From: Armatimonadetes bacterium UBA1398
GTDB taxonomy: Bacteria > Armatimonadota > Zipacnadia > UBA1398
Direction: 5' to 3'
DNA: 64,000 bases
NCBI GenBank assembly: GCA_002305165.1
Contig: DBQI01000010.1
Span: 228 to 64,227, forward strand
The notes below the pieces were generated by a model, which saw only the letters and a list, made by a program, of their open reading frames with translations, made no database searches and was not told where the DNA came from. Both the position numbers and the translations under genes were made by a program. Position 1 is the stretch's first letter. Each line of letters opens with the position of its first letter. Below are positions 58,762 to 64,000 of the stretch, piece by piece.

Positions 58762-59490
58762 CTACATGCTGAGGCCACCGTCGATAGGGATGACGGCCCC
58801 CGTGACGTAGCTCGCGTCCTCGCTCACGAGGTACCGCACCAGTGATGCGACCTCGTTGGTCGTGCCTAACCTCCCCGAGGGGATCCGCGCCAGGAGCTCC
58901 GTTCGGCGCTTCTCGCTCATGCCCGAGGCCAGGGGCGAGTCAATGACCCCGGGGCACACGACATTCGCCGTGATGCCCCCGCGCCCCACCTCCCGAGCAA
59001 CGGATCGGGCGAGGCCCACCAGGCCCGCCTTCGCCGCGGAATAGTTGCCTCGTGACACATCGCCCGTGAGCCCTGCCGTGCTACCGATGTAGACGATTCG
59101 GCCCCACTTGGCCTTCGTCATGCCTCGAAGGGCCTGCTTCGTGCAGAGGAACGCTCCCTTGAGCGAGACGTCCAGGCACTCATCCCAGGACTCCTCCTTC
59201 ATCAGGATGAGGAAGGCGTCACGGAGGACTCCCGCCGAGTGGATGAGGATCTGCGGCAGTCCGAGTTCCACCTCGACCTGGCCGAACATCGCTGCGACGG
59301 CCTCGGCATCCGCGAGATCGCTAGACACAACGCAGGTTGGCATAGGCAGTTCAGAGGCCAGGGCCTCGGTAACGTCTCTGTTCCGATGGCAATGGAGTGC
59401 TAGGCTCATCCCTTCTCCCGCCAGCAAGCGGGCGATGGCCGAGCCGATAGCCCCCGACGCTCCGGTGATCAGTGCGGTGCGAGATGTCAT
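58762..59490 (-). CDS. fabG: 3-oxoacyl-ACP reductase / FabG-type SDR
   Basis: 242 residues from the ATG at 59490, overlapping the acpS stop as ATGA. SDR signatures: ALITGASGAIGSAIAR, NAD(P) site HCHRNRD, AGVLRDAFLILMKEESWDE, YIGSTAGLTGD, YSAAKAG (YxxxK) and DASYVTGAVIPIDGG. The length and order are those of FabG, which reduces 3-oxoacyl-ACP in fatty acid synthesis. It is coupled to acpS, an ACP-priming enzyme, which fits a lipid or polyketide role. Confidence 0.85.
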   Translation of the reverse strand: MTSRTALITGASGAIGSAIARLLAGEGMSLALHCHRNRDVTEALASELPMPTCVVSSDLADAEAVAAMFGQVEVELGLPQILIHSAGVLRDAFLILMKEESWDECLDVSLKGAFLCTKQALRGMTKAKWGRIVYIGSTAGLTGDVSRGNYSAAKAGLVGLARSVAREVGRGGITANVVCPGVIDSPLASGMSEKRRTELLARIPSGRLGTTNEVASLVRYLVSEDASYVTGAVIPIDGGLSM

Positions 59491-59885
59491 CGCCGCTCCT
59501 CCACCTTGGGCGACACGACGGCATGGTCGCCGAAAGCCCAAGCTGAGGCGATGACCGTCTTCGCGGATCGGCTTACCGCGACACGGAACCGCACGGCTTC
59601 GCCCCCAGGGTTCAACCAGTCCATGGTCACGCCAGACGGGTCATCGACGACCTCGAAGCTCCGCCATGCCGTCCCAGGGCCGAGACCCAGTCCCAGGGCC
59701 TTCATGCCGGCCTCCTTCGCTGCCAGATGGCGGCTGACGAACATCGGCTGGCCGGCGGGGTCGGGAAGTCGCGCGAGTTCCGAGGGACGGAGCGCGAGGC
59801 GGAGGAACTTCTCGCCCATCTCGTGGATCATTCGCTCCACGACGCGGATCTCGATGACGTCCACTCCCACGCCGATGAGCGGCAC
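59487..59885 (-). CDS. acpS: Holo-ACP synthase (4'-phosphopantetheinyl transferase)
   Basis: 132 residues from a GTG at 59885. The family motif is intact: GVGVDVIEI with Asp for Mg2+, then KFLRLALRPSEL, and FVSRHLAAKEAGMKALGLGL, where the Glu and Lys complete the active site. It transfers phosphopantetheine from CoA to acyl carrier protein. It lies between the lipoyl/PSBD gene (3 bp upstream) and fabG (4-bp overlap), an unusual setting because the upstream gene carries a lipoyl- and not a phosphopantetheine-type carrier. Confidence 0.93.
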   Translation of the reverse strand: MPLIGVGVDVIEIRVVERMIHEMGEKFLRLALRPSELARLPDPAGQPMFVSRHLAAKEAGMKALGLGLGPGTAWRSFEVVDDPSGVTMDWLNPGGEAVRFRVAVSRSAKTVIASAWAFGDHAVVSPKVEERR

Positions 59886-59888
59886 CGT

Positions 59889-60383
59889 CTAGCCCTCCCC
59901 CGCGAAGCGCTCGACGTCTTCCACTTGAACCGGCCCATCGAGTCCCTCCGCGACCCGCCCCAGGTCGACCCCGAGCTCGCGGGCCCGACGGCGAGCCGCC
60001 GGCGTCGCGCGTACCTTGCTCGCGGGGCGAGGCAGGGTCGGCATCCCCTCCATGAGCCTCCGGGCGGCTTCATGCACGTCACCGCCGGCTCGGACGCGCT
60101 CCAGCAGAAGTCGGTTCGACGCCTCGTAGTCGGGCAGTTCCTCATCCGGCGCGGCGATGACCCCGATGGTGTAGTGAACTGGCACCACGGACTTAGCTGG
60201 AGCCACCACCTTGCGTAAGACGCCCTCTGCCTCGCTCTCGTACTCGAAGGTGATCTTGTCCGTGATGATCTCCACCACGGGCTGCCCCACAGATACCAGG
60301 TCGCCCTCGGAGACCAGCCACTCGCCGACGGTGACCTCCTCGATGTTGGCATCCAAGCGGTCTATGCTGATGCAGAAAGCCAT
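59889..60383 (-). CDS. Lipoyl-domain / E3-binding-domain mini-protein (E2 without catalytic core)
   Basis: 164 residues from the ATG at 60383 (GAGGG upstream). The N-terminal ~80 residues are a biotinyl/lipoyl domain: VGEWLVSEGDLVSVGQPVVEIITDKITFEYESEAEG with the lipoylation Lys in TDKI. A linker and then a peripheral-subunit-binding-like segment (about residues 120-160) follow: VRATPAARRRARELGVDL, where the last part resembles ATPxxRxxAxExGVDL. The acyltransferase catalytic domain of E2 enzymes (about 230 residues with HxxxD) is missing: the frame ends after EDVERFAGEG. Either it is a truncated E2 or a small shuttle protein. It is the first gene of an operon with acpS and fabG. Confidence 0.75.
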   Translation of the reverse strand: MAFCISIDRLDANIEEVTVGEWLVSEGDLVSVGQPVVEIITDKITFEYESEAEGVLRKVVAPAKSVVPVHYTIGVIAAPDEELPDYEASNRLLLERVRAGGDVHEAARRLMEGMPTLPRPASKVRATPAARRRARELGVDLGRVAEGLDGPVQVEDVERFAGEG

Positions 60384-60493
60384 GGGTCCACCCTCGGAAC
60401 GACGCTCAGACCAACGGGACACGGGGCCGCCGCCAACCCGCGGCGACAGCCCCGATGCCACAGACAGAACGCCCGCCGAACTAAGCAGCGCGC

Positions 60494-61831
60494 CTAGAAC
60501 GCCCAACCCTCGCGGAAGTCGCCGCCGAGGAACGCATTGGCCTCGTCCAGGTTCGTGAAGCGCATGTTCTCGCCATCCCACTCCAGCGGCTGGTTCACTC
60601 GCTGGGCGACGCAGCCGAGGAGGATGGTCTCCGTCATGGGGCCGGCGTAGGTGAAGTTCGACTGCGGGCCGATGCCCGGCTGCCCCTTGCACGCCGCCAC
60701 CCACTCCTCGAAGTGGCCGGGCGACCGCGGCAGCAGCTCGGGCAGCTCGCCCGGCTCAACGACCTCGCCCTCCTTGTAGATGCTGGGGTTCTCGCCGTAG
60801 TCGCCGGGGATAACCATGGTACCATTGGTTCCGATGTACAGGTTGCCCGTGCCGGGCAGGTTCTGATCGGCGGGCATATCCGCCGGCTTCTCGGGGAAGA
60901 GGCCGCCGTCGTACCAGTACTGCTGGAAGCCGGGGCGGCCGTTCCTGGCCGGGAAGTTCCACCGGGTGACCGAGGTGTTCGGGAACGCCTCCGAGGTAGC
61001 GCCATTGACCTGCAGCGGCTCGACCGATGTGGGGTGGCCGGGGTCTAGCGACCAGAAGGTCCCGTCCATGGTGTGGCATGCCATATCGCCCAGGGCGCCA
61101 GCGCCGAAATCCCACCAGCCGCGCCAAACGAAGGGGTGGTACGCGCCCTCCTTGAAGGGCCGCATGGGGGCGGAGCCAATCCATGCCTCCCAATCCAGGT
61201 TGGCGGGGATGGGGTCCTCACCCTGTGGGCGATCCATGCCCTGGGGCCACACCGGGCGGTTCGTCCAGGTGTGGATCTCGGTGATGTCGCCGAGTACGCC
61301 GTGGTTCACGATCTCGTAGATTCGCCGCCAGTGCACGCCAGCGTGACCCTGGTTGCCCATCTGGGTAGCCAGTTTCGGGTTGGCTGCCGCGGCCACGGCA
61401 AGCTGTCGCGCCTCCCACACGGTGCGGGTCAGCGGCTTCTGGGTGTATACGTGCTTGCCAAGCTGCATCGCGATAATGCTCGCGGGATAGTGGTGATGGT
61501 CGGGGGTCCCAACCATGACCGCGTCGATGTTGTTGGCCTCGGCGTCGAACATCCGGCGGTAATCGGTGTAGATGGTCGCGTTGGGGAACTGCTCCTTACC
61601 CGCGTTAGCCTGGTCCAGATCGGCGTCGCAGAGGACGACCCCATTCTCTCCCATGCCATGGATCGCTCCGCGGTGGGAGCCTCCGATGCCGCCGACCCCG
61701 ATGAACGCGACGTTCAGGCGCTCGTTCGGCCCCGGCTGAGCCTTAGCACGGGCAGCCAGGAAGAGTGGCGTGACGGCGCTGACCGCTGTCATATTCCTCA
61801 GGAATTCACGACGAGTCGTACGGTGTCTCAT
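60494..61831 (-). CDS. Tat-exported Gfo/Idh/MocA-family oxidoreductase
   Basis: 445 residues from the ATG at 61831 (GGAGGG 9 bp upstream). A Tat signal (RREFLRNMTAVSAVTPLFLAARAKA) is present. The NAD-binding fold follows: LNVAFIGVGGIGGSHRGAIHGMG, then VVLCDADLDQ, NNIDAVMVGTPDHHHYPASIIAMQLGKHVYTQKPL, where the EKPL motif of the family is replaced by TQKPL. GWWDFGAGALGDMACHTMD completes the substrate domain. Such proteins oxidise sugars or cyclitols with NAD(P). Tat export with cofactor loaded is known for some family members. Confidence 0.9.
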   Translation of the reverse strand: MRHRTTRREFLRNMTAVSAVTPLFLAARAKAQPGPNERLNVAFIGVGGIGGSHRGAIHGMGENGVVLCDADLDQANAGKEQFPNATIYTDYRRMFDAEANNIDAVMVGTPDHHHYPASIIAMQLGKHVYTQKPLTRTVWEARQLAVAAAANPKLATQMGNQGHAGVHWRRIYEIVNHGVLGDITEIHTWTNRPVWPQGMDRPQGEDPIPANLDWEAWIGSAPMRPFKEGAYHPFVWRGWWDFGAGALGDMACHTMDGTFWSLDPGHPTSVEPLQVNGATSEAFPNTSVTRWNFPARNGRPGFQQYWYDGGLFPEKPADMPADQNLPGTGNLYIGTNGTMVIPGDYGENPSIYKEGEVVEPGELPELLPRSPGHFEEWVAACKGQPGIGPQSNFTYAGPMTETILLGCVAQRVNQPLEWDGENMRFTNLDEANAFLGGDFREGWAF

Positions 61832-61941
61832 GCTCACATGCCCTCCGATGGTATTCGTTTGCCCCGTGCGCTCTAGACCCGATGCCAAGCAGGGCCTGCT
61901 CGCCCGCATGCGCCGGGCATTGGTACCTACAGGTTCGCCCT

Positions 61942-62652
61942 TTAGCCGCTCTGCCCTGCGCCGAAGACCCAGCGCCCTACCTCTCTTGCCACGTCCCAGA
62001 ACTGGCCAGCGCGGTGACGGAACCCACTGAGATCGCGTCCCGTTCGCCGGTGGCTCATCTCAACGGGCACTACGGCGATGCGATGCCCAAGCCGGCCGTG
62101 CAGTATCGTGGCCCGGGTCTCCAGTGCGAACCCTGGCGCCAGGGGGCGAAGGGCCTCCGCCGCGGCGCGAGTCATCACGCGTTGGCCGCAGAGCGGGTTC
62201 GCGATATCCAAGCCCCCGTACCGCTTCACCGCCCAGCGCGCCAGCCCCGTCACCCAGCCGAAGCCGCGCCGACCACCCGTCAGAGGCATCTCCGCGATTG
62301 CTACGTCAACTCGCCCGTCAAGCACGGGTGCGGCGAGGGGCTCGATCATCAATGCCGTACCCTCCAGGTCGGCATCGATGAAGGCCACATAACCACTGTT
62401 CACCCGGGCCAATCCCGCCTCAACCGCGGCGCCCTTCCCCGAGCGGCGCTCGAGTCGAAGCACCTGGGCCCCCGCAGCCTCCGCCACGCTGCCGCTCTCG
62501 TCCTCCGACGCATCATCGACGACGACTACGCAGGCAACGCAGGCAACGGAAAGCAGGCTGTGCACTGTAGCAGCTACGCGCTCTCCCTCGTTCCGCGCTG
62601 GCACGATGGCAGTGATGAGCGAGCTGGATCCAGGCCCAGCGTCCGAGGGCAA
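61942..62652 (-). CDS. Family 2 glycosyltransferase
   Basis: 236 residues, start codon TTG (62652); the frame begins 6 bp after the previous gene ends. GT-A fold motifs are ITAIVPARNEGERVAATVHSLLS, VVVVDDASEDESG, SGKGAAVEAGLA and VAFIDADLEG (DxD-like). It transfers a sugar from a nucleotide-sugar to an acceptor, often a lipid or cell-wall polymer. There are no transmembrane helices, so it acts at the inner face of the membrane. Likely co-transcribed with the M48 peptidase gene upstream. Confidence 0.85.
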   Translation of the reverse strand: MPSDAGPGSSSLITAIVPARNEGERVAATVHSLLSVACVACVVVVDDASEDESGSVAEAAGAQVLRLERRSGKGAAVEAGLARVNSGYVAFIDADLEGTALMIEPLAAPVLDGRVDVAIAEMPLTGGRRGFGWVTGLARWAVKRYGGLDIANPLCGQRVMTRAAAEALRPLAPGFALETRATILHGRLGHRIAVVPVEMSHRRTGRDLSGFRHRAGQFWDVAREVGRWVFGAGQSG

Positions 62653-62658
62653 GGCCCG

Positions 62659-63900
62659 CTACAGCCCGTCTCTGGAAGTGCGCTCGGCGGCGTACACGGC
62701 GGAGCGGAAAGCCTTGTAGACGGCGTCTGTGTAGTCCGGGACGGACATTCCCAGCAGCTTTGCGTCGACCTCATCCACGTTGATACAGGCAAGGCCGTGC
62801 AGGGTGATCACCCCACTGGACTTGCGGATCCCAAGCGAGGGTACGTCGATGCCACGACGCTGCACGAGGCTGTTGATCCGATCGGCTATGCTTTGGGCGC
62901 GCTCGCCAGGCGACTGTCCACCTACCGGCTCGGAGCTCAACTGATAGACGACCTGGTTGTGGAAGAGAACCTCCCACACACGCAACCCTTCCGCCACCTC
63001 GGACTGGCGGACGGTCGCCACGAAGCCATCGCACACCGCGGCACGGTTGAAGGTCAGGCCCTGCTGACTGAAGTAGCTGCGGATCTCAGCCAACCTCTGT
63101 GTGGTCAGGGGGTGGCTGTCCCACTTGCGCCCCGGGTCGTCTCGCGGCAGCACGACCTGGTTCGTCAACTCGTAGGACATGAGGCGCTCCATGAACGTGT
63201 AGAAGCCCGTCGCGTTGTACCCCGCTTCGTGGGTATAGCGCAGGCCGGTCCAGTCCGCTTCATGCTCGTAACGACGGCTGTAGCTCGAAAGGACCCCCAT
63301 GCGGGCGAACATGGAGAGAGTGACGAGATCGAGGGACTGCAACACTCCCGCATCGCCGCTCAGGCCGGCGCCAACCAGGATCCCGAGGAGGGCGATCATC
63401 TCCCACTTCTGCCACTTGGCGTCGCGCTCGGCCTGACGCAGCCCGTGGAAGAGCGTATTGTGCGCCATTTCGTGGCCGAGGACCCCTGCGAGCTCGTCAT
63501 CCGATTGCACCATATCGAGCAACCCGCGGGTTACGCGTATGTACCCTCCCGTGATCGCCATGGCGTTGGGGATCCCGGTGTCCAGAATGCCGACGTCGTA
63601 CTGCACGTTAGGCCTATCGCTGACCTTTGCCAGGCGATTCACGATCTCGGTGACGCGCTGCATCTGTTCGGGCCAGTCCACCAGCCCGTAAGCCTTGTCG
63701 ACCTCGCGCGCGACCTCCTCGCCCACCTTCCGCTCATGCTCTGCGTTCCAGCGTTGGGACCATGACTGTATGTCCTGCCTAATGGTGGCCGGATCGCGCT
63801 GGTAGTCGACATCGTCGTCGTCCTGGGCGATCGCGGGCCAGGCGCCAAGCAGCGGAATCAGGAAGGTGAAGATGATCGGAAGACTGCGCCAAGGCGCCAT
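62659..63900 (-). CDS. M48-family (BepA-like) periplasmic metalloprotease
   Basis: 413 residues with a signal peptide (WRSLPIIFTFLIPLLGAWPAIAQ). The zinc-binding HExxH is in VLGHEMAHNTLFHGL and the third ligand in YEHEADWTGL. The surrounding sequence (NAMAITGGYIRVTRGLLDMVQSDDELAGVLGHE) is characteristic of M48 peptidases of the HtpX/BepA group. After the peptidase domain, the rest (about 270-413) contains LFHNQVVYQLSSEP and VDEVDAKLLGMS, an unrecognised domain. It likely degrades misfolded proteins in the periplasm. Confidence 0.9.
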   Translation of the reverse strand: MAPWRSLPIIFTFLIPLLGAWPAIAQDDDDVDYQRDPATIRQDIQSWSQRWNAEHERKVGEEVAREVDKAYGLVDWPEQMQRVTEIVNRLAKVSDRPNVQYDVGILDTGIPNAMAITGGYIRVTRGLLDMVQSDDELAGVLGHEMAHNTLFHGLRQAERDAKWQKWEMIALLGILVGAGLSGDAGVLQSLDLVTLSMFARMGVLSSYSRRYEHEADWTGLRYTHEAGYNATGFYTFMERLMSYELTNQVVLPRDDPGRKWDSHPLTTQRLAEIRSYFSQQGLTFNRAAVCDGFVATVRQSEVAEGLRVWEVLFHNQVVYQLSSEPVGGQSPGERAQSIADRINSLVQRRGIDVPSLGIRKSSGVITLHGLACINVDEVDAKLLGMSVPDYTDAVYKAFRSAVYAAERTSRDGL

Positions 63901-63939
63901 AGTCTGGCCCCCTTTGCACGAATCGCTACCGCTACGACG

Positions 63940-63968
63940 ATTCTAGTTTCATCATGTAGGACGCGCAA
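63940..63968 (-). promoter_or_regulatory. Possible promoter of the M48 gene
   Basis: On the minus strand a TTGCGC (63968-63963), 17 bases, and TAGAAT (63945-63940) lie about 40 bp before the M48 start. The -10 is 5/6, the -35 only 3/6, so it is tentative. Confidence 0.4.
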
Positions 63969-64000
63969 GCCCCCGCAGGGGATCCGCTAGGCGCGTGGCC

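Noticed and set aside
61882..63765. 627-residue open frame on the plus strand
   Set aside because: It runs antisense across the GT2 and M48 genes, both of which have clear motifs. Its sequence has no domain pattern.

Overview
The window is 64 kb of gene-dense, high-GC bacterial chromosome (not computed, but codon third positions are strongly G/C). Many genes start with GTG or TTG behind good Shine-Dalgarno sequences, and ATGA/GTGA/TAATG overlaps are common. No rRNA, complete tRNA, IS element, prophage or CRISPR array was seen. Anaerobic or microaerobic capacity is suggested by an HydE-type [FeFe]-hydrogenase maturase and a glycyl-radical-enzyme activase. A SigH-like sigma factor, Tat-exported sulfatase and Gfo/Idh/MocA proteins, a GxGYxYP protein and a pectin-lyase-like secreted protein fit an uncultured polysaccharide-degrading lineage (for example Armatimonadota or a relative). 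The phylum is a low-confidence guess.

0-9.4 kb: a partial GHL10-like glycoside hydrolase, a tiny Tat-signal Cys-rich protein, about 420 bp of unexplained structured non-coding DNA ending in a terminator, a sugar-binding lipoprotein, argS, dCMP deaminase, glycerate kinase and a large secreted HYR-domain protein. 9.4-14.6 kb, minus strand: alkaline phosphatase, a large putative glycoside hydrolase and an M14 carboxypeptidase-like protein. 14.8-17.3 kb: a glycyl-radical activase coupled to a GxGYxYP protein. 17.5-21.5 kb, minus strand: five close or overlapping genes (sugar isomerase-like, RsmJ-like methyltransferase, SNase nuclease, THUMP methyltransferase, polysaccharide deacetylase), with a 5' half-tRNA-like sequence just upstream of the first.

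22-31 kb: rpoB-rpoC with their own sigma70-type promoter and a ~250-nt leader. Both subunits carry an extra four-cysteine CxxC-x14-CxxC ribbon; rpoC also has an acidic charged insertion and an ~80-residue acidic C-terminal tail. A PEPCK/HPr-kinase-fold protein follows. 32.8-41.1 kb is a pectin/sugar-acid block: beta-helix protein, two HpcH/HpaI aldolases, a decayed 2-hydroxyacid dehydrogenase start, rhamnogalacturonan-lyase-like secreted protein, SDR dehydrogenase, galactonate dehydratase and an AGE-family epimerase. 41-45 kb: two proteins of unknown function and a secreted TPR-like protein.

45-64 kb is mixed housekeeping and envelope genes: SigH-like sigma factor, 5-formyl-THF cyclo-ligase, HydE, a lipoprotein, a Tat sulfatase, three M24 peptidases around hisD, a CAP-domain lipoprotein, mnmA, hsp20 with a clear promoter, a USP-like protein, a lipoyl/E3-binding mini-protein with acpS and fabG, a Tat Gfo/Idh/MocA oxidoreductase, a GT2 glycosyltransferase and an M48 metalloprotease.

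The observations most worth following are the matched zinc ribbons in RpoB and RpoC, the catalytic-domain-less lipoyl/PSBD protein, the Tat Cys-rich microprotein, the structured non-coding region near 1.3-1.7 kb, and two relics: a tRNA half and a dehydrogenase start interrupted by TAG.
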